Shown here in pieces: positions 26,701-33,223 of a DNA stretch of 36,817 bases. Position 1 is the first letter of the stretch. Every line of letters starts with the position of its first letter. A model generated the notes under the pieces. The model did not search any database. It worked only from the letters and a program-made list of their open reading frames with translations, and was not told where the DNA came from. Origin of the DNA: a virus; the IMG/VR virus record IMGVR_UViG_3300032278_000044, positions 1-36,817 of that record, one strand, 5' to 3'. The translations under genes and the position numbers were made by a program.

Positions 26701-27958
26701 TGCTGGTGGTGGGGCTGTTTCTACTTATAATATGTTCAATTTTTTGGGTAGCTTGTACATCCATAATGCAGGCTCCTCTGGGGCTGCGAAAGCATTCAAA
26801 CCTACTAGTAATGCTACTTTCTTCCTGGGTTCTGGCGGTGAATTTGGTATGGGATGGGCTGGAATATACCTAGGGTACTCAGGCTCTGGCAATGTGGAGA
26901 AATTATGGAATGATTCTGGGACTTTGAAATGGGGTACTACGGCTGTTGGAACTGCTGGAAGCGCAATTATAAACACTGGAAAAAATGATTATTTAGCTGC
27001 TTATAAAGATGACAGTGTTAACCCTGCTGGTACTTCTACTACTATAGGTGATAGCGATAGCGGTAGTTTGCTTTTTGGGAACAGCCTGATTCCCGATTCG
27101 GATGGTTCGTACAGTATAGGCTTAGGAACTCAGAGTCAGGATGCTGATGTGGCTGTACTGAGGTTTGTTGCGTATGAAAGTTCCATTGCTGGCAATCCTC
27201 CTTTCTGTTTTGCTAATGTGAATAATACGGGTATGAGTTACAGAACAAGTGGTGGTTATTCTTTTGTAAACTTTGAAACTAATGATACAGATATTTTCAG
27301 GGTTGGGCTTCACAAAATAGAAGTTAGAGCAGGAGGTATCGTACCCTCTGGAAATAACCTCAGGCATGTTGGAAGCTATACTTCAAATGTCTGGTCAACA
27401 CCAAATAATACTTCTGATTTAAGATTTGGTTCAGGAAATTTTAAAGATTTTTCTACTACTAGAAAAGCACATTTCCATTATTCTTATCTGGCTCAAAGTC
27501 CAGAGCCTAGTGGTGGTTTTGCTATTGATGAAGATTCTTCCCGTGTTCATATTACTTGCCCTCTATACTATGATAATGTCCATATGCCTCTTTCTGGTGG
27601 GGGAGAATCGACTGCGGATATGGAGATAATTTATTATGCTAACAATAATCAACATAAAATGGTGAGAGCTGCATCTTCCGCTAGGTTTAAGGATAATATC
27701 AGGGATTTAGATATTGATACTTCTAAAGTTTGGGATTTACAACCCCGTTCTTTTGAATGGAAAGGTGATGGCACTACATCATTTGGTCTTATAGCTGAAG
27801 AGGTAGATGAAATTCTTCCTGGGTTGGTAGCTAAGTACGCCCACGGGGATTCAGATGAAGCTGTACCCCAGAGCGTACATTATAAGTTTTTAAGTGTGCT
27901 ACTTTTGGCAGAAATGAAAGAATTAAAAGCTCGTATAGAAGAGTTAGAAAAGGAGTAA
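23708..27958 (+). CDS. Baseplate hub / tail-tip fibre with C-terminal S74 auto-protease chaperone
   Basis: 1416 residues. The N-terminal part (about 1-130) resembles tail-hub proteins: FQRVRLIDEATRFVLFYGRI and LSLDCSDALEELKD; a further hub-like segment near 435-600 includes REQAVSRLRRSTDPIIRGRC and NITGSDFLITEMQYS. The middle is Gly/Ser/Asn-rich fibre, with a heptad tandem near 829-842. The last about 95 residues are an intramolecular chaperone of family S74: S1323-S-A-R-F-K1328 matches the S..R.K active site, followed by NIRDL, FGLIAEEVDEILPGLV and a coiled coil. In this family cleavage occurs at the serine after trimer folding, releasing the chaperone. Fusing hub and S74 fibre in one chain implies a central, trimeric tail-tip spike. 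Confidence 0.85.
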   Translation: MAFSQSLLQYWTGSAWVTALTPANNSALISVELVDKMGQPMMMKARLSNKSNNPFSATLSDAKGKLSGVLADFQRVRLIDEATRFVLFYGRIYKSNEDHDLSYGNILSLDCSDALEELKDTVTDGATDINVNGAGSDTYPTPASPTTSVSKRSGLIKGFLSLFSKSGNITFASDATRFSDSAVAFAGASGEYPLKDSGNKSALSHIASAAKDDPHTTARKVLTYDYYVDPNFQNTGNVTPAAFFNYFKRGTRPTATPATYGLRVEYPSGGGLTRTGRIYPMMSDYGFERPRAELFTDAACHYLDEGPDTFDGSTNKDKGFDSEEKTVRLELIKIKNISAAFTWQGKAIGGGVVGTDSAEYLTGNNAKIQYVSATSGGTDGDPEYALISDVTNSFPNSGTITGQTSGSTFVIVSRPRETYGIIKTARLGATNINNADVIREQAVSRLRRSTDPIIRGRCRIINKPWFHVETASTTVNGTTITFGGGFNPQSYGFKIGMTVTKVSATGTVQSYGYATSVTSSTVVVGNGMSATVSSGNIVRLYIPVRASDTTYIVNKLVNITGSDFLITEMQYSEDNGVLNTEIQVVGAESGLGPVQNVVGAVVTAATEKERYETGSGNRRIDKGLKLTSKFTHDGTNPHTTIDWSAGQLTVGGTSFKITAGTNVFGATGEYYLYHTGVEGSTGFSASLTSSYVTNKQHVLVAWVKVNSTSDSSSRLEFKTLGQVNASVPDIGNASSVLNEGSVTTTQIDSTFVAATAGKTKIWYQANPPDGDGADAVSEGDNWVRTSDLRVYRADSDNADAIAAGPDSNEWELVNEGDAVAVLANATANTANTLAGTANTLAGTKNTLNRQNEVWKNTNDGVRVGDILVAVDNETIWTWTGSEWVLRSDSGAINHAGTDINGGLINTQTIILTSGGSNNMLSTGAGTGSGTRILLSHSGIFGYNGSASQFAIHTNDGKAYFGYDSGGSNHVVKLAGDGMTVGHNNSNASGVGSVIYRYDAGGGAVSTYNMFNFLGSLYIHNAGSSGAAKAFKPTSNATFFLGSGGEFGMGWAGIYLGYSGSGNVEKLWNDSGTLKWGTTAVGTAGSAIINTGKNDYLAAYKDDSVNPAGTSTTIGDSDSGSLLFGNSLIPDSDGSYSIGLGTQSQDADVAVLRFVAYESSIAGNPPFCFANVNNTGMSYRTSGGYSFVNFETNDTDIFRVGLHKIEVRAGGIVPSGNNLRHVGSYTSNVWSTPNNTSDLRFGSGNFKDFSTTRKAHFHYSYLAQSPEPSGGFAIDEDSSRVHITCPLYYDNVHMPLSGGGESTADMEIIYYANNNQHKMVRAASSARFKDNIRDLDIDTSKVWDLQPRSFEWKGDGTTSFGLIAEEVDEILPGLVAKYAHGDSDEAVPQSVHYKFLSVLLLAEMKELKARIEELEKE
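26192..26232 (+). repeat. Short tandem repeat coding heptads
   Basis: A 21-base unit starting ACAGCTAACACCTTGGCTGG occurs twice in tandem, exact over 20 bases, with a partial third copy before it. It encodes TANTLAG heptads inside the tail-tip fibre. Confidence 0.8.
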
Positions 27959-27962
27959 GATA

Positions 27963-28178
27963 ATGGCTAAAACAGTGACAATGGAATGGACAGATGCACA
28001 ATGGGCGTTGCTCGTACAATATTTGCCTGCACAGGTTGGGAGTTATATTCCAGCAGATGATACATGGACAGAAGAAGCAGTAGGCGCAGCATATCAAAGG
28101 CATATAGCCCTTCATGTCCAGCAAGGCATGAGGAATAATCTATTGACTACTACCGAATTTGATTCTTTATTTAGTTAG
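27963..28178 (+). CDS. Small protein downstream of fibre, paralogue 1
   Basis: 71 residues; AAGGAG before the ATG. It starts MAKTVTMEWTDAQWALLVQY and carries WTEEAV near the middle, both shared with the next gene. The pattern is a beta strand followed by helices. Small proteins beginning MAKTITIE.TDA.W are common next to tail-fibre genes in environmental phages, but their function is unknown to me. It follows the S74 fibre by four bases and is probably co-translated with it. It might assist fibre assembly or be an unrelated small factor. Confidence 0.7.
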   Translation: MAKTVTMEWTDAQWALLVQYLPAQVGSYIPADDTWTEEAVGAAYQRHIALHVQQGMRNNLLTTTEFDSLFS

Positions 28179-28187
28179 GAAGGTAAT

Positions 28188-28403
28188 ATGGCTAAGACGA
28201 TTACAATTGAGTTTACAGATGCCCAGTGGGAATTAATTAAGGAACACTATCCTAAACAGTATTATGATGATTCCCATGATATGAATAGTCATTCTGTCTG
28301 GACAGAAGAATTAGTTGCTAAATGGTTAAAATTTGGTGTGCAATCAGAAGTAAACGACCAAATAAATTTTAAAGCCGTTAGAACCAATTCCTTTGATGTG
28401 TAA
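28188..28403 (+). CDS. Small protein downstream of fibre, paralogue 2
   Basis: 71 residues, GGAAGG upstream. It begins MAKTITIEFTDAQWELIKEH and has VWTEELVAKW, clearly a duplicate of the preceding gene with the same length. The two proteins differ most in the C-terminal third. The stop TAA overlaps the start of the HTH/zinc-finger gene (TAATG). The duplicate may have a specialised partner. No known domain is recognised. Confidence 0.7.
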   Translation: MAKTITIEFTDAQWELIKEHYPKQYYDDSHDMNSHSVWTEELVAKWLKFGVQSEVNDQINFKAVRTNSFDV

Positions 28404-28774
28404 TGTCTACTCGACAAGAAGCTATAGACTTGCGCCAAGCAAATCCCTTTCTGTCTATGGTGGAAATTGCTGAACAATTAAAGGTATCCAAACAACGGAT
28501 ACACTTTATCTTAAAACAGGCTAAATTACCCACTTCTTCTATTAAACTCAAAAGGGCAGTTTACTGTAAAATTTGCCGTTTGCCCACAAAAGGCGCAAAA
28601 ACCTGCCAGGAATGCCACTTTACGTACTATTTCCTTAAAGTTAATTGTGCTTTCTGCCATGTTCCGTTTTACCTTAGACAAAGTGAGATTCGGAGAAGGC
28701 ATAAAGCAGGGTATAATAATATATACTGTGGACGTACTTGCTACTATAGAGGAAGGCGTGATGGTATTAGTTGA
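28403..28774 (+). CDS. HTH and zinc-finger protein, possible regulator
   Basis: 123 residues. Residues about 16-40 (FLSMVEIAEQLKVSKQRIHF) form a helix-turn-helix of the sigma-4/LuxR-like 'AEQLKVSKQRI' type. Two Cys groups follow: C55-x2-C58 with C68-x2-C71, and C82-x2-C85 with C109-x3-C113, each able to bind one zinc. The C-terminus is very basic. This looks like a DNA-binding phage regulator, or an HNH-like endonuclease remnant, though I see no HNH histidines in the usual order. The gene ends on top of the -35 box of the promoter at 28771, so it closes the virion unit just before the early region. Confidence 0.7.
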   Translation: MSTRQEAIDLRQANPFLSMVEIAEQLKVSKQRIHFILKQAKLPTSSIKLKRAVYCKICRLPTKGAKTCQECHFTYYFLKVNCAFCHVPFYLRQSEIRRRHKAGYNNIYCGRTCYYRGRRDGIS

Positions 28775-28799
28775 CAAAATCGCTGAAAGGTGTTATAAT
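28771..28799 (+). promoter_or_regulatory. Sigma-70 promoter, perfect consensus, apparently leaderless
   Basis: TTGACA at 28771-28776, 17-base spacer, TATAAT at 28794-28799. The expected +1 is 28806-28807, and the ATG of the next gene is 28807-28809, so the mRNA would have a leader of zero or one base. Confidence 0.85.
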
Positions 28800-28806
28800 A
28801 TATAAT

Positions 28807-29229
28807 ATGAGTGATAAGTTAGAAGCTTACTTGAGCTTTTTAGAGCCTGCGAGTCAGGCTGTGATTGACGATGTACGCATGGGGGCTGTTGAACCTTATA
28901 CAGTTTTATCCATTCTCCATTGGGTAGCCCATCAACCTAGCGTGACTGACAAATTAAGTATGCTTATTGTGAAAGAATTACAAGATATATTAAATAGGTT
29001 CCAGCCTAATCGTGAGGGCATCAGTTCTATGGCTTCTTTAACTATGCGTCCTGATAAATGCAAGGCTGAATGTTTCGGGGCTTGGGAAGATTATGATAGA
29101 ATACTGACCAAGGTTCCTTATTTGGAAGCTGTGTTAGGAAAACGTATTTCTGTCATTCCAAAAGACGCTGACTATAACAAACAACAGGTGTTTAATTACA
29201 TTACTGGAGCTAAAGTAGATGGTTCATAA
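28807..29229 (+). CDS. Unknown early protein from a leaderless transcript
   Basis: 140 residues from the ATG at 28807. Upstream in-frame TTG at 28771 is rejected because it is the -35 box. There is no ribosome binding site between the -10 box and the ATG. The protein is mostly helical (KLEAYLSFLEPASQAVIDDV; LSMLIVKELQDILNRFQ) and contains two Cys (KCKAECFG is close to this) in a short KCKAEC segment. I recognise no family. It precedes the sigma factor by six bases and probably shares its transcript, so a regulatory or early host-takeover role can be imagined but not shown. Confidence 0.65.
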   Translation: MSDKLEAYLSFLEPASQAVIDDVRMGAVEPYTVLSILHWVAHQPSVTDKLSMLIVKELQDILNRFQPNREGISSMASLTMRPDKCKAECFGAWEDYDRILTKVPYLEAVLGKRISVIPKDADYNKQQVFNYITGAKVDGS

Positions 29230-29235
29230 ACAAAA

Positions 29236-29760
29236 ATGATTATTGATGATGATTTACTAAAACAATGGGAACCTAAAATTCAAAAGATGTGTTCTAATCT
29301 ATGGATTCCTGGGTATGACCGTGACGACCTAGCCCAGGAATTACGTATTGCGGTGATTAAATCAGCTAAAGCTTATGAGGAGAATAGAGGCGCATCATTC
29401 CACACGTATTTACATTCAGCAATGGTGAATACTATTCGTACTTTGTTATCTAAATCTAATAAACAACTATCTACCAAAAGTTTAGATGTAACATACGAAG
29501 AAACAGATTTATTACCGCTAGATATTGTCAAGGCGTTAACTGATGATTCGGATTTTACACTAGATTTTGATATTACAGATGAAATTTTCTCTTGTGGCTT
29601 GACTCAAGCTGAGCAGAAATTCCTGGTTTTACGCCTAGAGGGACTAACTATGGAAGAGATTACTGATGATTTAGGTGAACCAGCATATAGAATTAGGCAA
29701 TCTTTAAGGAAGAAAATTTTAGATGGAACAAACCTCTACGAAAAGCATTCAACTGTATAA
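29236..29760 (+). CDS. RNA polymerase sigma factor, phage type
   Basis: 174 residues. Residues about 25-70 match sigma region 2 (YDRDDLAQELRIAVIKSAKA, then a GASFHTYLHSAMVNTIR segment that corresponds to the -10 recognition helix). Residues about 122-165 resemble region 4 (LTQAEQKFLVLRLEGLTMEE and an HTH, RIRQSLRKKI). Regions 1 and 3 are absent. Its size is close to the T4 late sigma gp55 and many ECF factors. It probably directs host core polymerase to a subset of phage promoters, perhaps the virion genes. No Shine-Dalgarno precedes the ATG, so its translation may depend on coupling to the gene six bases upstream. Confidence 0.8.
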   Translation: MIIDDDLLKQWEPKIQKMCSNLWIPGYDRDDLAQELRIAVIKSAKAYEENRGASFHTYLHSAMVNTIRTLLSKSNKQLSTKSLDVTYEETDLLPLDIVKALTDDSDFTLDFDITDEIFSCGLTQAEQKFLVLRLEGLTMEEITDDLGEPAYRIRQSLRKKILDGTNLYEKHSTV

Positions 29761-30193
29761 CGCTAGAGATTTGCACCAAGTTTTCACTCGTTTATACGAA
29801 GAACAGTTTCAGCAAGCCTATCAGGTAAAATCATTCATAGGCTATGAAATGAAAGGATTAAAGAATCTTCTAGACAAGTATGATGCCTGGTCAATACTGT
29901 GTGCTATTAGAACATGCATTAAATCGCATAGCAGTTCTGTTACCGTGCATTATGTTATTTCTGATGCAAAGTCTTATATACCTGATTCTCACGCTGAGCT
30001 TAGATGGATGGTAGGGGAATACGGGACTCCTGAGATAAAGGAGAAGTTTAGAGAGTTTTTGTTTGGGACAAGTAGGTGGTTTCCATCTGGCTCCCAGAAC
30101 AAAAAGCAACAAGAATTATTAGAATCAATTAAAGAGTGGGTATATGAAGAAGAGAAACAAAAGGGGTGGGTTGACAAAACTTCAAAAATCTGA
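29723..30193 (+). CDS. Unknown protein between sigma factor and helicase
   Basis: 156 residues, overlapping the sigma factor by 38 bases; AAGGA before the ATG supports the start. It is helical with charged segments (QVFTRLYEEQFQQAYQVKSF; MKGLKNLLDKYDAWSILCAI) and a C-terminus rich in Lys/Glu. A location just upstream of a DnaB-like helicase is where phages often keep helicase loaders or replication-initiation proteins, but I see no Walker motif or other loader signature, so this is only a hypothesis. Its 3' end contains the promoter at 30171 and overlaps the next small gene by 50 bases. Confidence 0.7.
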   Translation: MEQTSTKSIQLYNARDLHQVFTRLYEEQFQQAYQVKSFIGYEMKGLKNLLDKYDAWSILCAIRTCIKSHSSSVTVHYVISDAKSYIPDSHAELRWMVGEYGTPEIKEKFREFLFGTSRWFPSGSQNKKQQELLESIKEWVYEEEKQKGWVDKTSKI

Positions 30194-30383
30194 TATAATT
30201 AGTAGACAAGCTCCAGAAGGCCACTTCAGAGTAATTGGCATATCGGAGGACGAAAAATCTGTTTGGGTAGTTGGTACATACACCGATTTTCGGTCAGCAA
30301 AATTAGTAGTTGACAATCAGCAGTCAGAGGGTGTACAATATTACGTACATAGTGATTCCAACAGAATTTTATATAGAGGATAG
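30144..30383 (+). CDS. Small protein, unknown function
   Basis: 79 residues. From residue 27 the sequence is a convincing small fold (FRVIGISEDEKSVWVVGTYT, then VHSDSNRILYRG) with the pattern of strands around an exposed helix; similar VHSD.NR.LY endings occur in small phage proteins of unknown role. The N-terminal 25 residues overlap the previous gene and are Lys/Arg-rich, so they may not be genuine; however no ATG, GTG or TTG exists in frame downstream of the internal promoter, so the ATG at 30144 (with AAGAG upstream) is kept. The helicase begins three bases after its stop. Confidence 0.55.
   Translation: MKKRNKRGGLTKLQKSDIISRQAPEGHFRVIGISEDEKSVWVVGTYTDFRSAKLVVDNQQSEGVQYYVHSDSNRILYRG
30171..30199 (+). 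promoter_or_regulatory. Sigma-70 promoter, perfect consensus
   Basis: TTGACA at 30171-30176, 17-base spacer, TATAAT at 30194-30199, with +1 near 30206 (A). It lies inside two overlapping coding regions and would drive the replication genes with a leader of about 180 bases before the helicase ATG. Confidence 0.75.
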
Positions 30384-30385
30384 TA

Positions 30386-31645
30386 ATGGAGAGTTTTGAG
30401 TTCATTGAATCAGCAATCATCTTTGGCCTAGATAACAAAAGAAGTTTAAGGGAGTTTAAACATACAGCAAAGGACTTTGCTAAATTTGGTGAAGCATATA
30501 AATTTGTTGTAAACCACTTCGATAAATATGGGGAATTCCCTTCTCCAGAAACCCTCGTTCAAGAATATACACCCATTGGACTACATCCAGAAGCTCAAAG
30601 TGTTAACTTTGACTATGCGATGGATTGTTTTAAAAATCAAGTGTTGCAGAGACAAATTGTTTCTGCTGTTCGTACTCAGAAAGATGCTGTGCAGGAAAAT
30701 CCGAAGCAAGCCCTCTCTGCTATAATGACCAGCCTGACTGATATTGAGGTTGCTTATGACGAAGACATAACTATATATGATGAAGGTTCCACTGATAGAT
30801 TAGGCGAGTGGAGAGAACGTACTAAGCAACGGAAAATGGGAGAGGGCTTAATGGGTGTAGCCACATCTTTTAAAGCTCTGAATGGAACTGGTGTAGGCTG
30901 GATGCCAGGAGAATTGATAGCAGTATTTGCTAGACCTACAGTAGGCAAGACTTGGTTAATGGTACACTCTGCTGTAACTGCTATGATGCAAGGTAAGAAA
31001 ACCCTTCTTATTTCTACTGAAATGCCTATCTCCGCTATTAGCTTACGGATAGATGTAGTATTAGGAGCGTTGACTGGTTACAAACTTTCCCACAAAGCTT
31101 TACGTTCTGGAGAACCTATTGATGAGGCGGTATACGCTAAGTTTTTACAGGAACAGGCCAACAGTAAATCGTTGCTAGTATGTGACCATATAGTAGGACA
31201 ATCTACTATTTCTCTAGAAGCTATTGCTTCTTTGATTCGTAAACATAATCCTGAGTTTGTAGTAATAGATGGTGTATATCTAATATCTCAGAGTGAGAGT
31301 AAAAAGGCTATGTGGGAACAATCTCATGCCTTGTTCTATGGATTAAAAAACTTGTGCCTTGCTATGGATACGGCTATAATGGTTTCTACTCAGGCTAATA
31401 GGGATGCCTCTAATATGTTTGTGCCACCAAGGGCTGACCAAGTAGCGTTTGGCGATGCTCTGATTAGAGCAGCAGATGTAGCATTAGGAATGTGTAAGAT
31501 GGAAGACGCTGACGATAAGCGTATAATTCAATACCAGAAGTATAGGGATGGAGAGTTACCATCAGACATTGCTGTTATGCAATGGGATGTAGATTGTGGT
31601 GATATTAAAGAAATTCCTGATTATGTGTGGGCTACTGATTTCTGA
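30386..31645 (+). CDS. dnaB: Replicative DNA helicase, DnaB-like
   Basis: 419 residues; GAGG before the ATG. A RecA-fold C-terminal domain of the DnaB/gp41 type: Walker A at about 182-189 (ARPTVGKT, with Ala in place of the usual first Gly), KKTLLISTEMP after it (the E of H1a), Walker B near 291-296 (FVVIDGVYL), and STQANRD (H3-type Gln/Asn sensor) near 340. The N-terminal 130 residues are helical and probably correspond to the primase-binding/hexamer collar. It unwinds DNA 5'-3' at the phage fork and should work with the primase encoded next. The stop overlaps the primase ATG by one base. Confidence 0.9.
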   Translation: MESFEFIESAIIFGLDNKRSLREFKHTAKDFAKFGEAYKFVVNHFDKYGEFPSPETLVQEYTPIGLHPEAQSVNFDYAMDCFKNQVLQRQIVSAVRTQKDAVQENPKQALSAIMTSLTDIEVAYDEDITIYDEGSTDRLGEWRERTKQRKMGEGLMGVATSFKALNGTGVGWMPGELIAVFARPTVGKTWLMVHSAVTAMMQGKKTLLISTEMPISAISLRIDVVLGALTGYKLSHKALRSGEPIDEAVYAKFLQEQANSKSLLVCDHIVGQSTISLEAIASLIRKHNPEFVVIDGVYLISQSESKKAMWEQSHALFYGLKNLCLAMDTAIMVSTQANRDASNMFVPPRADQVAFGDALIRAADVALGMCKMEDADDKRIIQYQKYRDGELPSDIAVMQWDVDCGDIKEIPDYVWATDF

Positions 31646-32511
31646 TGATAGCAACTGATTGGAACCAAATATTGATAACACATGGATTTGATGTCCCTAT
31701 AGATAAGGATGAATTTAATATTCTATGCCCGTTCCATGTGGACTCAGTTCCTTCCTGTGCAATCAATACAACTAAAGGTTTATGGATTTGCTTTCGGGGC
31801 TGCGGTCAAGGTAGCCTAAAGTATTTCATGCAAAAACATTTAGGAGTTCCTTGGAACGAAGTAGAATCTGAATTGGATACTGCTCAGTGGTCACTGGATT
31901 TCTGGGATGAACTGAGTAGTATAGTAGAAACTCCAGTGGAAGAGGTTCACTTACCAGAAGGTTTAAGTATCCCTCAGAACCATTGGATATTCCGTAGAGG
32001 TTTTACTAGGGAAGTGTTAGAAGATGTGGGGTGCATAGTTAATAAATATGGGGATTTGATTATCCCCGTAGAGGATTTTAATAATAAGTTACAAGGGTTT
32101 ATTTCTCGTAGACAACAAGCTACTCCAAAGTATATGTATTCTCCTGGGTTCAGGAAATCTACCGTACTGTTTGGTGGCAACCTCTTAGAGAAATCTGCGA
32201 AAATATATGTAACTGAAGGAGCGTTAGACGCATTGTGGTTAAGGCAACATGGCTACCCTGCCGTGGCTGTGCTTGGAGCGCATGTCTCCAGGGAACAAAT
32301 CAGACTCTTAAATACTCTTTATCCTGAGGAAGTTATACTGTGTTTAGACAATGATGAAGCTGGTCAGATAGGGATTAATAAAGCCCTACTTGACATGGAG
32401 CCTAGTTATATGGTATCATACATAGTAATACCAAGGGGTTATAAAGATGTACAAGACATTCATAACTCAAAGGTCTTGAAACAAATAATACAAGACCGAG
32501 AATATTGGTAA
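31645..32511 (+). CDS. DNA primase, zinc finger plus Toprim
   Basis: 288 residues. The N-terminus has a DnaG-type zinc finger: C28-P-F-H31, then C49-x3-C53 with CG (CFRGCG), slightly unusual because bacterial primases have C-x2-C. The middle has few recognisable elements. The Toprim core follows: TEGALDAL near 190, AVAVLGAHVS, and CLDNDEAGQIG near 233-241, supplying the catalytic acids. At 288 residues it lacks the helicase-binding C-terminus of a full DnaG and the large RNA-polymerase domain is shortened, as in many phage primases. It makes RNA primers and should pair with the helicase that overlaps it. Confidence 0.85.
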   Translation: MIATDWNQILITHGFDVPIDKDEFNILCPFHVDSVPSCAINTTKGLWICFRGCGQGSLKYFMQKHLGVPWNEVESELDTAQWSLDFWDELSSIVETPVEEVHLPEGLSIPQNHWIFRRGFTREVLEDVGCIVNKYGDLIIPVEDFNNKLQGFISRRQQATPKYMYSPGFRKSTVLFGGNLLEKSAKIYVTEGALDALWLRQHGYPAVAVLGAHVSREQIRLLNTLYPEEVILCLDNDEAGQIGINKALLDMEPSYMVSYIVIPRGYKDVQDIHNSKVLKQIIQDREYW

Positions 32512-32524
32512 AAGGAGAACTCAT

Positions 32525-33223
32525 ATGAGTGGTATAGCAAAAATACAACAACTTAGGGACGACTATCGAAGTGGTGCAGGAACCACATTTACCCCTGGCA
32601 AGGAAATTTGGCTGAAAGACGGTGACCAAATCTTCCTAACCTCTATTGCTACTGGTGAAGAGGGAGACAGTTCCCTAGATGAATACTACATGTATACATT
32701 TAGGCAAAACAATCGTTGGACAAACGTTCTTAGGGACGATGGGATAGACCAATCCGCAGTACCTGATGATGTACGCCCTTCCCATAAATTTGCGTTCTGG
32801 GCTTTTGTATATGAAATTATGCATGATGAAAAGCGGAACGAGGAGTGGGAAAGCGTAGATGGCCCTGGCGGGAAAAAACTGTTCAAGGAAACCATTAATG
32901 ACTTTCGCATTATACCCCTTGGTTTTGGGCGTAGTGACTACGTGTGGAACCAATTGGTAGAGGTGTACGAGGATTGGGGTAGCTTGGACAAGGGTGTGCT
33001 TAGGATTAAACGTACTGGTTCTGGTGCTACGGACACTTCTTACAGCATTACAGCCACTTCCCGTGCCTTAGAAATACCTTCAGAGAAGGGTGATGAGGCA
33101 GCGGAATTGGATAGCGTACATAGCTATTTGATGGAACGCTATGGTGGTTCTGTAGATGGAGAACATGCCCCCACTATTGCTAATGGTACTTCTAAAGAGG
33201 ATGGTTTGGGTGACCTCTTCTAA
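32525..33223 (+). CDS. Probable single-stranded DNA-binding protein
   Basis: 232 residues; AAGGAG before the ATG. A central OB-like beta pattern (EIWLKDGDQIFLTSIATGEE, YMYTFRQNNRWTNVL, NDFRIIPLGFGRSDYVWNQL) is followed by a disordered tail ending in EDGLGDLF. An acidic, aromatic-ended C-terminus is typical of phage and bacterial SSBs and recruits replication partners. Aromatic and basic residues in the middle fit ssDNA binding. The gene lies between primase and polymerase. I do not see a diagnostic domain such as the gp32 zinc site, so the assignment remains moderate. The dCMP deaminase start lies inside its 3' end. Confidence 0.6.
   Translation: MSGIAKIQQLRDDYRSGAGTTFTPGKEIWLKDGDQIFLTSIATGEEGDSSLDEYYMYTFRQNNRWTNVLRDDGIDQSAVPDDVRPSHKFAFWAFVYEIMHDEKRNEEWESVDGPGGKKLFKETINDFRIIPLGFGRSDYVWNQLVEVYEDWGSLDKGVLRIKRTGSGATDTSYSITATSRALEIPSEKGDEAAELDSVHSYLMERYGGSVDGEHAPTIANGTSKEDGLGDLF

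Noticed and set aside
28771-28806. TTG start of a longer 152-residue form
   Set aside because: The TTG is the -35 box and would be untranscribed from the promoter; the ATG at 28807 is used.
29723-30193. Helicase loader assignment
   Set aside because: Position suggests it, but no Walker motifs or DnaC/loader features are present, so it is left as unknown.
33156-33209. Upstream ATG starts (33156, 33201) for dCMP deaminase
   Set aside because: The extra residues are not family-like and overlap the SSB tail; the ATG at 33201 touches the ribosome binding site. GTG at 33210 has proper spacing.
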